A DNA stretch of 64,000 nucleotides. Origin: Telmatactis stephensoni. Lineage: Eukaryota > Cnidaria > Anthozoa > Actiniaria > Isophelliidae. A model generated the notes under the pieces. It ran no database searches. It was given only the letters and a program-made list of their open reading frames with translations, and had not been told where the DNA came from. This document shows, piece after piece, positions 1 to 12,929 of the stretch (position 1 is its first letter; every line of letters begins with the position of its first letter). The position numbers were made by a program, and so were the translations under genes. The DNA is taken from NCBI GenBank assembly GCA_029948255.1, contig JALIZF010001725.1:372001-436000 (forward strand), in the 5' to 3' direction.

Positions 1-49
1 GTGATATTAAACATTATTTTGATAAGAAATAAGTGACTTGAAGTGCCTC

Positions 50-152
50 AGGTTGCACACCCCATGAGAGTCAGGAAAAAATCCCTGACTCAAGTGGGAC
101 TCAAACCCAACAACCCCTGGGATACATATCCAGTACTCTACCAACTGAGCTA
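50..152 (-). repeat. tRNA-derived SINE-like fragment
   Basis: Read on the minus strand, the segment contains an A-box-like stretch (TAGCTCAGTTGGTAGAG) and a B-box-like stretch (GGTTTGAGTCCC) at tRNA-like spacing. The flanks do not form a matching acceptor stem, so it is not a functional tRNA. It is most simply the head of a tRNA-derived SINE. It ends against the TA boundary of the adjacent MITE. Confidence 0.5.
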
Positions 153-294
153 GAGTAGATTTCATAATATTGTGAAAATGGCACTTCACGGTATGGTTAC
201 GGCAGGAATCTTGAATGTTTTGATAGATATTATACTGGCAATGACACGGTGATGGCACAGCATGAGCTTTATACTCATACAAAATTTGCTCTAT
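151..294. mobile_element. TA-flanked MITE-1, copy A
   Basis: Foldback element bounded by TA. It starts TAGAGTAGATTTCATAAT and ends with the inverted form ATACAAAATTTGCTCTA. The interior carries the diverged family segment tACGGCAGGAATcTTGAATG, also seen in copies C, D, E and F. TA at both ends suggests Tc1/mariner-type mobilisation (inference). It has no coding capacity. Confidence 0.7.
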
Positions 295-330
295 CAAGTA
301 ATTATATTAATGTACCAGGAATTATTCCTG

Positions 331-473
331 GAGCAGGTTTGCATGACTGTGAAAGCACCATGATTATGGCATGGCATGACAGCAGGAGTTTCAGATGTTG
401 TCATAGATACCATGGAACTGACACAGTCATAGTATGGGGCAGTCCATTTCACACTCATGTGAAGACTGCTTTA
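331..473. mobile_element. TA-flanked MITE-1, degenerate copy B
   Basis: Diverged copy of the same family: it begins GAGCAGGTTTGCATGACTGT and ends CACACTCATGTGAAGACTGC. The internal landmarks (GGCATGGCATGACAGCAGGA and a run related to TTCGAATGTT) are in family order. The terminal TA dinucleotides are no longer intact, so it is probably older than copy A. Confidence 0.5.
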
Positions 474-810
474 ACTAATAGACATCTTTACCTTTGTATC
501 CTAAATGCCTATTTCAGACCATATGACATTCCCTTGTGAATTATTGTTTTTGATGTTGACCATGTTATAACGTTTACATGTACATATGAAAGAGTCAACT
601 TCCAAGAATAGTGTTTCAGATTGCCATTGGTCTTTGGAGATGTAGACCCAAAGTTGTTTTAAATGTCTGAGAAAAAATATAGTGTTTAAACAAAGTGTTC
701 AAGAAAATTTTGAATGTGCATGGAAATTTACCTCAAATGTTTATAGAAGTTATACATACTTAGTACCAAAATGTCTTGAACTAAAACCACTAAGGCCAAG
801 TTGAGATGTC

Positions 811-1003
811 AAACTTTTGTCGTGTTGAATCTAATAGTTGCATTTTGTAAATGAGAAGTGCGGCGTCTGAATTGTATTTGACAGATTTGATTAAGTATTA
901 AATTGAAAAATTCAGTTTAAATCAAATTTGTCAAATTCATTTGGTTCAGAGGCCACACTTCTCATCTACAAAATGCAACTATTGATTCGATGCAGCAAAA
1001 GTT
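811..1003. repeat. Palindromic foldback element (about 190 bp)
   Basis: The left arm (811-860, through CTAATAGTTGCATTTTGTAAATGAGAAGTG) is repeated inverted at 957-1003. Inner arms around 871-945 also pair (TTTGACAGATTTGATT against AATCAAATTTGTCAAA). It behaves like a MITE; I did not find a convincing target duplication. Confidence 0.65.
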
Positions 1004-1147
1004 CGAGGTCTGAACTGGGCCTAATAGGACAAAATGTCCCAAAGTAAAAAGAATTACCAGCAGAAACACTGCAAGAGTGGCATTATGTGAGCTGAAATTG
1101 GATAAGAAACAACAAAGGTAAAGGGATCTGTTTATGGTTTTATTTAG

Positions 1148-4104
1148 GGAGACAACATTACCAGTAGAAATATTGAGACAAAGAGAGTTAAAGTGGCTGG
1201 AAATGCTGAAAGACTGGGATAAATGGGTAGCAAAGAAATTCAGCAAGGTACAGTACTATTGCTCTGAAAAGCTTTTATAATCAGACATTGGTCATTGACA
1301 TGAGCCTGTATAAGAGTGGTTCTTCAATAGCTGACTTCCGAGATACACTTCGCTTGCCACATACACTGTACAAAGGAATCAAGACGAGGCTACGTGCAGA
1401 AAGCTCAGTCATTCGTAACAAGACAGAAGTTTTAGCACATAACCTTCACCTGGTGTGTGGCAGGTGAAGCATATCTCGGAACTGGACTGTTGTATATTAT
1501 GTTGTCAATACTCAGGCTGTTAAATGTTTAGGTTAAAGAACGGTGCCGTAAGGGTATACCTCCATCAATAAGAGGAAAGGCTTGGCAGTTGTTAACAGGA
1601 AGTAAAATTAAAGCTCAAGAAAACCCAGGAGTATTTGAAGTTAGTAACTTACTAGTCTTGCTAATACTATATAAATTATATGCACATGTACAATTCATGG
1701 TTCTGACTCCCCTTAGTTACTGTTGCTACAATGTTTATGTCTCACAAGCTTAGTGAATTTGCTAGAATATCTCAGAATTTAAAACTCTGTTAGCTAAAAA
1801 TTGATTATAAATTCTTTTTTAATTAATTTTTTACTGTCTTGTGAAAATGAAAGAAAATTGCCTCAAAAATTATCCTGGCTTGTAATACTCTATAAAACAG
1901 ATATAATTGAGTATTTGTTTGTGGGACAAATTCCAGTGGGAAAACTGTTATGATAATGGGCTTGCTATTGTCCAAGTTGGAACCATGAATATTGATGTCA
2001 ATGCTATCACAGTATGAATGAATGCATAGATAAAGGGAGAAAGGAAGGAAGGAAGGAGGGAAAGAAAGAAAGGGATTAAAAACTGATACCCATGTTATGA
2101 AGTCATGATTCCATTTGCCATTTCCCTTATTTGTTGTCTGAGTAAATCTTAATTCTCCTCTTAGGCTCTATGAACTCCAAATGAGAAGATTGTTATCAGA
2201 GGTTACAAATGTTACAATTATAATAATTGCATGGAGCTCTCCATTTATGCAATGTACATGTTCCAAACTATTACATAACTGTTGTCCTGTTGCCTTTCTG
2301 ATTAGGGTCTTGATGCTAAAAGTTCACCAGAGTGGGAAGGGGACATACAAAAGGACCTCTGTAGAACTTTTCCTTATCATGGGTTATTCTCTGAGAAAGA
2401 TGGACAAGGGTAGGATATTGACTCTGTGATATACAATCAATAACATAAAGGTTGTAGTCTCAATATATAGATACATTTATAAAATAACCATGATCATATA
2501 ACGTGCACTCTCATTGATGTGTATACTACGAACTCTAAATTTATATGCACACAGCATGCACATGCACTTTTCGAATTTTTGGTCAGTGTAAATGAATAAT
2601 GAATATGCTTGTAAACAATGTATTTTATGAAAGAAATAGAAAACTTGCCTAGCTGTTCACTTTTAAGAAAAACAGCTCTCCATGTTCATTATGTTATTTT
2701 TCCACCAAAAATCATTAAAGTTGAAGAACAAAAAACATAATGTTTTGTTGCCTTAACATATATTGTCTTCATGCCAAGTCTCATGTTCGTTGAATTAAAA
2801 CTCTAGAAGTTTGAGAAACCTTGTCGTTTTTGACACCTTTTTTGCTCACCGTGATATCTGTCAACACCTGTGCAACAAAAGTCAATGAGGTCATTTTTAT
2901 GAGCATCACTTCAATTCTTTATTGTTGTTGTTGTTTTAGGCAGTCAGATTTGTTTAGGATTCTAAAAGCTTATTCACTGTATGACAAACAAACTGGCTAT
3001 TGTCAAGTGAGTGTTGCTGGCCATTAACCACTTATTTACCTGACATTGTTTTTATTCTTTATTATCATAGTGGATCTCTTACTTGACCACACCCTTAATT
3101 CTTTATTTTATTAGTAAGAGTCCCATTCTTGATATTGAGCTTCAATGTCAAAGGGCATGGGGAGGGTTTGTTTCAAACTTAGGCATTTAATGCTCTAGTA
3201 ATTCCAAGGCACCTTTATAAAGATACAATGTATAGCTGTACTCACTTAATTTTTGTTTTGATGTAGGCTATGGCACCTGTAGCTGCGGTACTTCTTATGC
3301 ATATGACAGCAGAGGTAAATTCAACATATTTTACAGTTTGAGTAGAGTGAACTCACTCATAGTGAACACCACTCCTGTGGAATGGATATTCTTAGAAAAT
3401 GTTGAACACCTCTATCAGATCTTGTCTTAGTAGTTTTTCATTGTTTCTTTTAAAACCTTAATATTCTAGAGCCCAATTTGCATGAGCAACGCTTGGCATC
3501 AATATATCTTGGCCATGGGTCAATTATTTTGAGTATGGCACCCCTACATGTATCTCTGTTCGCACAATGAATGATGGGCCCATGTGCCCAGAATTAGGGG
3601 TGCTTTGCCATTAAAAGGCTGTTGAGTAAATTGGGCTAAGATTAATTACTATTTATAATGTACATGGGGCATGTAATTGCTGTACTATTAAGTTCATGCA
3701 TCCATTAACTAAAGGCACTGTGAATCCTGCAATTAGTGTTTCCCATTAATAGACAGCTCACTGAAATGTACAGTATTTTCATGAACCCAATTAGTAATTT
3801 CCTAATACATTCCTTCCAAAGGAAGCATTTTGGACCTTGGTACAGATATGTGAAAAGTATATTCCAGGATATTATGAACCTAAACTGGTGAGTTCTTTTA
3901 GGTACAAGGTTGCAGTTTGAGAACTATAATTTTCCATGTTAATTCTGATAGAAACTAGTAATTGAAGACATGATTGTGCAAAGTATGTCATGTATATTCT
4001 CCCCCATTTTTTCTATTTCAAAGAAGAACTCAGTATTTGATCAGAGATCACTTACTAGATGTTTTTGCAGGGACACTCTCTTCAGTTGTAGTTGTACAGT
4101 ACAT

Positions 4105-4147
<43 letters not shown>

Positions 4148-7100
4148 CTTTATTGTACCCACAGTTGTACTTCTACATCGTTATCTAGTAAAAGAAATTT
4201 ATATGTTTAAAATTAAGGGTTACCAATTTCCAAAAGAACTTAAAAGCTAAAAATACTTGGAAGTTGGATTGCATTTTGAAATTAAAACGTGTTATTGGAT
4301 CAGAACTAATTTACATTTGACTAAGTGTGTTGACATTGTATCAATTAAAGTGGTTATCTAGCTAGCTGTCTTAACAGAAAATTATCTGTCTTTACAGGAA
4401 GCTGTCAAGCTAGATGCAGCAATCTTTGAAGGATTGTTAGACAAAACTCTCCCACAAGTATCTAAACACATGGTAAGACTGAGAACTGGTTTGTGCACAT
4501 GAAGTAGGCTTACCTATGTATGGTGGAATTTATACCCAAATTATTTCAAAATTACTGCGACCTAGTGGTGATGGCTTGTCTGGATTTTAAGCTTCTGTCA
4601 ATCAAATTGTAACAACTAGAATTTATAAAATTTTAGCTTTCTAAATTCAGAAACGAAACAAACTTGAATTTACTGACAGAATATTTAGTATTTTCTGGCT
4701 TTTGATGTAAATTTAAGCTTGCTTCAGGGAGAACGAATAGTCGAAGCTTTGATTGACAGTAGTCAAAACACTGAAAAAGCCATTCAAGTGTCGTACAGTC
4801 TGCAAAGGTCGTGCAATTTTGAAAATAGGTGTAATTTGCTACAATGTTCTTTTCACAGAAAACTCATAGAATAGACCCACTAATGTACATGACAGAGTGG
4901 TATATGTGTATTTTAGCAAGGTGAGTTTATAATAAGAGCCTAATATTTAGTACATGACGAATTGCTAACTTTGCTGTGTGCACTCCACAATTCCTTAGAC
5001 ACAGCTTATCCTCATATTTTAGTCATTCTGTTTGGGCTTCCAAGGATGTAAAACTGATGGTACATTCTTCTTTATTTTCAGAAATATCCCCTTTGCAACT
5101 GTCTTAAGAGTATGGGATATGTTCCTTTGTGAAGGTAGCTTGATTGTACCTTATTTATCTGCCTAGAGCAGATTCTGGATAGGCGCTGTATAAATGTTCA
5201 TTATTATTATTATTATTATTATAATTATATACTATAATGTGGGTACTTTACTGCAATTTTCATAATTATGCGAACTCTGACCTTCAAATAGTCCATTGGA
5301 ATTTGGGTTTTAGCTTCCGCCCACTTCAAACAAACAACCAAAAAAATACTCATAAATATCCCTAAAAACCTACCAAATGACTGAAAATGAATCTTTAGAC
5401 GATTTATAACAGCTAAATATGATTTTGATATTTGGTTAGCTTTCCTATTTTTGATTTTTAATTTTGATTGACGGAAGCTAATTTGGCAAAAACCACTTGA
5501 GTGTTTACATGTCTGAGTTCGCAGGATTTTGAAAATTGCAGTAACAGCCTATTGCCAGCAATTTTTACCATCTTTAAGTTACCGGATGAACTTGTTTTCA
5601 GAACTGATGTTTTTAAATAATATTTCTTTTGCAGGCATTAAAGTTATCTTCAGAACATCATTAGCCATGCTTAAAATAATACTGACACCCAAGGTGCTGC
5701 CACAATGTCCAGGGTCAGTGATACATGTAACAATTATGTAAATGTAATTATTAATTATTTTATGCAGTGACATTGCCTATCACTCTTACTACAATGCCGG
5801 ACAAAAAGGTTAAGACAAAGCGAAAAAAAATGTTGCTTTTTGAGTAAACCCATCACTTTCAATTAATTGTTCTCCCCTCTCCACCTCTCCCCCAATGTTG
5901 AGGTAGATGCACAATGTCGTCCATAGAATGGGCTATCGTCTGATACAACATTGACCCAGGGGGAGGGGGATTCAATAAATAACTTGTAAGCAAGAGGCAG
6001 CTGAAATGTATGGATTTCATAACTGTCTCAAGGAATTTTGTCCGTGATTGTAGCTGTTCTGAGGAGAGGGTACTTGGAGATGAATCACTTGTAACAGTTT
6101 GAGGCTTAAATGATGCAGGTGACTTGGATGTATTATCCTTCTACTGAAGTATCAAAGCTGTAGATTCAATGTATTGTTCTGTAAGCTTTATTTACTGTGT
6201 AAGCTGGAGGGATCCTTTTGGTAGATAATTATTGAATAATATTCCTTTCTTTTGCAGATTATTTGAAACGACTGAAAAACTTAGACATTTGGAGGGCATG
6301 CAAGAGGATTTGCTTATACCAGTGGTGAGAACTATTACATTCAAAATTGGGAAAACCTACATTAGCACTCAGTTGGTGTAATTTATTCATAAAATCTATT
6401 TTATTCTACTGTCATTCTATCTATTGTTTTACATGTATGTGTTATTCATTTTATTATATAACTATGACGTAATTTTACCATATAAGGATGAGAGAACTAA
6501 GCAAATATGAGGCCGTATTATATACTGTATTACATAGTTGAAAACTGGTTTGCCATATTTTACATAAAACAATCGGAAAATAGGAAACTAAGAAGCAGTT
6601 ATATAATAAATCCCTAATTAGATATTTTCTTGTGTATTACAGGCTGACATTTTACTCATTGCTCGTATTTTGCCTCACCTAAAGGCTCGGCAAAATATGT
6701 ATGCGACTCGTAAAATATCAGCCCGTAATACACAAGAAAATATCTAATAAGTGGTAAATATTTTTATGAATATATTACATCAACTCAGTGCTACATAGGT
6801 CCTCCCATTCAAAATTACAGTCCAAACTAATATTGGTTGATTGATTGATTGATTGATTAATTGATTGATTGATTATTGATTGATTGATTGATTGATTGAT
6901 TAATTGATTGATTATTGATTGATTGATTATTGATTGATTAATTGATTGATTATTGATTGATTGATTGATTAATTGATTGATTATTGATTGATTGATTATT
7001 GATTGATTAATTGATTAAGTAATGATGCGCGTAAAAAGTAGGCAAAAGAACAATAGACGGCGGCAACAGCAGCCGTTAATCTGCTAGTGCCAATCCAATT

Positions 7101-10100
7101 ATATAACCAAATGTGATTGGTGTATTAGCCCAAAAGCGCCAATTTTGAATTTCATTCGAAAAATCTTTGGATTTTGGAGAACAAAAGTGTTGTGATTTCC
7201 ATCGATTTGAGAAAGTACATATATAATATTTTACATGCGTAAATTTGGAGAAAATCCTATGCGCCATTTAGCACAAAATCGGAATTACAGCCAGAGAGAA
7301 ATATGGTATCCGGCAGCGAACCGCGGCACACAAAAGAAACGTCAGATATTGAGAAACCACAGAATAAAAACTGGTTCAACAGACGTAGACTAGCAAAGTA
7401 AATACGGTAATAATTTTTGAAGTAGATACAGTAATAATTTTTGATGTAATATATTTCAATGTACTCCATTGAAAATCAATAACCAAAGATGACTGAAAAT
7501 TGTTTACCTCTCACGGCCTGTGCATTTGCAGTATTACACGGACAGTTCCATTACCCCAAATGAACACAAAGGAGCTATGGCTTGAATAGATGACTTCAAA
7601 ATATTCATTTCTTCCAGAAATCCCAACCAGTATAGCTTCACATGAAGACTGCGAACTGATCCTACATGCTGTAGTTCAAATGATAGTGCTATTGCTGCAT
7701 GATTCCCGTTGTAACTCATCTTTCGGTAGGACGGTGACCATGGTGTACAATATGACCATTAGCAGAAGAATATATTTAGATTTTAGGGCACATTATGTTT
7801 CACCAAACATGCGACAAGAAACTAAGAATACGCCACATTGTGTCATGAAGAATAAACGCAAGAGAAGATGCACTGGGGTCATTTCCGGAGATAGAATGTC
7901 ACAAAGACTGTCACTGTATCCGTTTATCCTCCTTTATGGCACTAGAGGAATTTATATTATTTCCATTCAAGTAACTGATAGGCATAAATCATATGAATAT
8001 AATTCAGTGATAATTGAAAAGCCGCATCCAACATTCGTTTTACATACTTTTCGTGTAAATATCTGTGTCTGGTTTATATGTCAATTATCTGTCAAAATGT
8101 TTGTTTACGTAAGGTAATATGCAAATTTCACGACATCTGCGGTCACTTTGACCTAAGGGGCAGCAGAAAGGACGTGTGGAGTAATAACAACTTTGTATCT
8201 GTATCATTGCCGAGTAAAGAATGGATTCTGCTTCGAGGTATAGTACTTTTCTTTTCATTTGTGATTATAAAAAGCTAAGTGCAACATAGTGAAGCACTGC
8301 ACACAATATTGCTGAATTGATGCATTGATGTTACGCGCCACGTCACACAATACAAATTCTTGCCCGCAATCAAATGTTACCGTGCCACCAAAAAACGATC
8401 CTACTTCAGCAACATTACTCGCCAAACTGCGCGCAATGTTGCCCAAAATGTCTGCACTTTTAGTCACTCTATTTTTACTATTTCAATGCTGCCTTATCAC
8501 TGAAACAAGCATTTACTACTTTAGCAAGGTGCGAGTTCTTTTCTTCCTTGTGTAGTAAAACAAAAACTAGAACGAAAACAATTCTACGTGTTTCAAACAT
8601 CTCTTTTTGACATCAGGTTTTCAAATAAGCGTACATCCAGTAGTAGAGGGGAAGTTGAAGTATCGGCTGCTGCAAAACGACCACGAGGTCTCCTGGTAAG
8701 TACACAGGTAGCCCAATCTTTATTTGTGGATAGATTTAGATTTCAACACAAAAATTGACGTGGTTATTTTTTTCATTATATTTTCTGTGAATTTCCAATA
8801 CATTCTATTAGCTGAGCATGCAGTTGCCTTGGCAGCTACGCTTACTTTGAAAAAATTGGTGCATTTTACTTGTACCTCAACCTATTTTTTTTTCCTATTC
8901 TTTGCATTTTAGATCAATCATTTACAAAAACTCTATGGAGAGCCAAAATTATCTCATAAGAAGATACTGTGTTTTACACAGTGGCAAGACAGAGCAACTT
9001 TCAAAGCCATTGCCAATCGTCTGCATATTGCTGAGGCTACAGCTGAAGTTTATACAATTGATGTAATTGCTAGTGGCAAAGGTGGCCCTCAAGATTACAG
9101 AAAGCTATTGAGAGACTTGAATGTGGTGAAGGAAAATATTGATGCTGTGGTGCTGGAGGTCTCAGACCAAAACAAAAAGTTGCGTGACATTAAAGAGGCA
9201 ACATCACTAAGCTACAACCAGATCAGAGCTGTACTTGCAGTCCTAATCAATGGATTTGAAGGTCATTAACTGAAGCATCAGTAAAAATATTCACAATTTT
9301 TGTTACTGTTCTGAAAAATTGAAAATAAGATAACATGATTTTCTTCTAGTTTGAACTAATTTCAAAAACACAAAAAATGTACTACAGAAAAGTGGTAATT
9401 CTTTGAAACCACATATCAATTAGTGATTGTTTATATTTTTTCAATTTACAATTGCCAGATTTTCTTTCTACTCTCCCATGACTATCAAGGGGGATAAAAA
9501 AGAAAAACGAAAATGCAGGGTAAAATAAACTTTTAAATGGAAGAGTGCCCTAAACTTTTGAACAATAATTTGCACTATTTCTTTCTTTCTTTCATGGGCT
9601 TATGAAAGCACTCAATATCGCTCACTGTACATGTAAGTCTGTAGTGATTGCAATTAACCTGTGCCGAAAAAATACAAAATCTAAATATAAGTAAATAGCA
9701 TAAAATCCTTTGCCTTCCATTCTTTATAAGTGCTATTTAGCGTTACTTAGCTAGTGCAATTTCACAGGTTAAGTGTAATCGATCAAATGGGAACAATTAA
9801 TAGGTCAAACAGCAGTGTACAAATCCTTTTGTAGAAATGATGAAGAGCAAACTGCATGGAATATTATAACATCAAATGTTTTCTATGGCAAGTTTTTGTC
9901 ACTTTTTATATTCAATATTATTATGTGAATAGTTTACTAACATGAAGTGCACTTTCATTCCCACATTCTTCATTTCTAAAGTTTTTGTCACTGCTGGATG
10001 CAATCACATGATCATCCATTGTGGGTCACAAACTCATTTTATTTATTTCTAGCCTTTGATTTATTCCCTAGACTTGACTTCATCAAAGGGCTTCACTAAA

Positions 10101-12874
10101 AACTTTAATGATTCTTTTAAATATAGATCCAAAAAGGTCATAAGTAATGCACCTTACAATAATTGTGTAGTATTGAATATATAATTGATTTTTTGAAATG
10201 AATAAAAAATAGATACAAATATAGGACTATATAATGTACAAAATGTATACAATATCTAACTTTCTTTTAGCTGGTAGAAATAAAGTAAAATACTGCTTTG
10301 CAGTTTAGATTTCTTTAGCTGTTGGTTTGCCTTTTTGTAACACTGTCTTTTTATATCTTTATGTGCCTATAAATATCCACTGCAATACTGCATAACTGTC
10401 ACTTGAGTACATACAACTACAGTACATCATAGAAGCTGGGATTAAAGTAGTGCATGAAATGTTGGTAATTGTACAAACCAACTTTATTTCACAATGGTGA
10501 CGGATGATTGTCAATAGGTGGACGTACTGTTTACATTGCCATAAATCAACTTTCAAGCCATCAACTATTGGACTTAAGAAATCATAAAGAAGTCATAACT
10601 GTTGATAATATTTATCAATTTGTTCATATTAATAAATTAGAGTTAACTGTAAAATTTCACAACTTTAAAAGCATGTAACTCAAAAACCATCAAGAGATTT
10701 GTCCTCAGATTCTCAGACATCTTCCGAAGTGATCGGATCTTGTCACTTTTGATGTTTGTTTGTTTATGGCTTGAATTTCCAAGAACTTCACATTCTTGAT
10801 AAAATCAAATTATATCATCGTACACCCATCTATAGCATCCTCTTTTCGTGAGCTAAAATCCCATCCACAACTTTGATCTCAGTTTCTATGTTCTACTATC
10901 TATCTTTTGAACAAATATTTGGGAAAACAGTGACATAAACCAAAGACTTATGACAGTATCGAATCTTATAGACGATCACCTGGTATATACAATAATTTCT
11001 AAATTTGACAGCCTTGTAGGTATACACCAAATTAAAGTATGGCAACCAATTTGAATAACTTTTGTTCTGGGTCGGGGGTGACTAGCCTCATGCTTATAAG
11101 GAAAAACAAAAGCCGTTTCACATGAATAAGAGCCTAGTCAAGCAAGTTAGAGCAAAAGTTATTGAAAAGTTATTGATTGCCACAAAAATTATTTCCATTA
11201 GGTGTAAAAAAGTAAACTTAAAAAATAAATAATAGTAAACAAATTAATAATACTCTCAAAATTTTATGTACCTAGATACATGTACCTAGTTAGTGCAGTA
11301 GATCAGTTCAATCACAGATCCAACAGTAAGTGAACAACCCCAGCAATCAACCATCATATTATCCAGCCAAACTGCAAAATCTTTTCCAGTGTTTGATGGA
11401 GAGACAGCAATCAATGCACCTTTGTCCTTGTGTAGGTGTGAATCAACAAAGTATATTGTTCCATTGTCGTCAAAAGTTAATAACATTGCTCTGCCATGAA
11501 CATGCAATAGGTGGCATGATTTATTATGCCTTTGAGATAACTCATTTAGACATTCTCCAAACGTGTCTTTTGGATTACATGTACTCAAGAAGTCTACTTG
11601 CTGACCAGTTCCCTGAACACTACAAACATCACCTGCAATGTCTATGGCTTCATCCACATCAAGGTTGACACCCTCATTGTCAAAAACGTCATCATGTATA
11701 TCATTGCCAATAAGAATTGACTCCTCCAAAGCATTTTTCCACACAATATCTAGGAAAAGTCCATTCGGTGGAGGCAGAGTAGTTGTGGATACAATTTTTC
11801 CCATGTAAAGGGCAATCAGAGCACAGGCGTTGCTTCCATTCCTGCCTCCAATAGTTGACTGGCTAAAACTTTGAGGAAATACCCACTCTGTTACAACTGA
11901 TGATAAAACTCCCAGTATAACATTTGCACTGCATTGCTGGTTGGCTTGAGAAAGCCCCAATGTAATGTTACGATCAATGGTTTCTGGGTGACTAACAGCA
12001 TTTGAAACATCTTGTACAGAATGGGCTGAAGAAGGTACTGTGACAGGTGTGATTTGAGTAGTACTGAAATTCTGTTGCATCTGATGTGCTAAGGATGGTA
12101 CAACATTACCTGGTTCTTGAGGTTGGGATGGTTGAGAAACTTCTTCAGAAAAGAGGCTGGAGGCAGGAGGTACCACAGGTGCTGAGTTCAAGGTTCTGCT
12201 TTGAAGTGCATTTGTGACTTTACGGTGATATGTACTCCACCAAGACTTTATCTGCTTTACAGAGAGTACCTCTAATCCTGCATCTTCCATTGCCTTCATT
12301 GCATCTTTGGGATCAGCTCGGATTTTGTTTATGGCTTGTCTGTCATAAAACTGGATGAGAATGTTCTTTTGACCCTCACTGAACACATTTCTTTTACCGT
12401 GTCCATGTTTTAATCCAAACCCACTGGAAGGTCTGAGTTCTTGGTAGTCTGTGTTGGAAGGAAAGCCAGCTGAAGATACATTAGAGGTCTGTTCATCTGA
12501 AGCACTGGAGTGTTGGATGAATCTCACAGTATAACTTTCACCATTTGTTGGGTATGCAGTGTTGATTCCCACAGGTTCTCTTGCTAGACTTTCATCTGTG
12601 ACAACAGCACCAGTTGCACCTGCTATTGGCTGTGATCTTTTTGCAATCTTGTATACTTGCTCCTTTTTCTTTTTCAGTGTCTTTCCAACTCCTGACAGTG
12701 GCCTTAATGTAATGCCTCCTTTGTGCTGCCCCTCTACTGGGAATTGTACACTGGCAAACAGGGAAATATCTTTGAGAGTTCCAACTTTATCTGACTTGGA
12801 GCGGTCAATGACAAGTTTTCTGCATGTAACATTCTTCATAGTCTGCACAAAGAACAGTGGGATTCGATTTATGT

Positions 12875-12929
<55 letters not shown>

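Larger units (their letters stand above)
1..1147. other. 5' flank or intron of the TBC1D10-like gene
   Basis: I find no exon in this stretch that fits the family sequence expected before the first visible TBC exon. Apart from the SINE fragment, two MITE-1 copies and the 811-1003 hairpin, it holds only AT-rich DNA. It is probably an intron, because the first visible exon at 1148 starts with one base completing a split codon. Confidence 0.5.

Noticed and set aside
76..152. A tRNA gene on the minus strand
   Set aside because: A- and B-box-like words are present, but the acceptor stem does not pair and the anticodon arm is irregular; a SINE head fits better.
3970..4210. Frames reading poly-Asn or poly-Thr
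   Set aside because: They arise from the (AAC)n microsatellite.
7534..7719. 61-codon minus-strand frame ([20 protein letters not shown]) inside the transposon
   Set aside because: It looks slightly protein-like, but I found no upstream exon in phase and no family match, so it is not annotated as a gene.
7590..8117. 175-codon open frame on the plus strand near the left end of the transposon
   Set aside because: It overlaps the start region of the HTH gene, shows no domain or splice context and has a composition typical of chance frames in this DNA.
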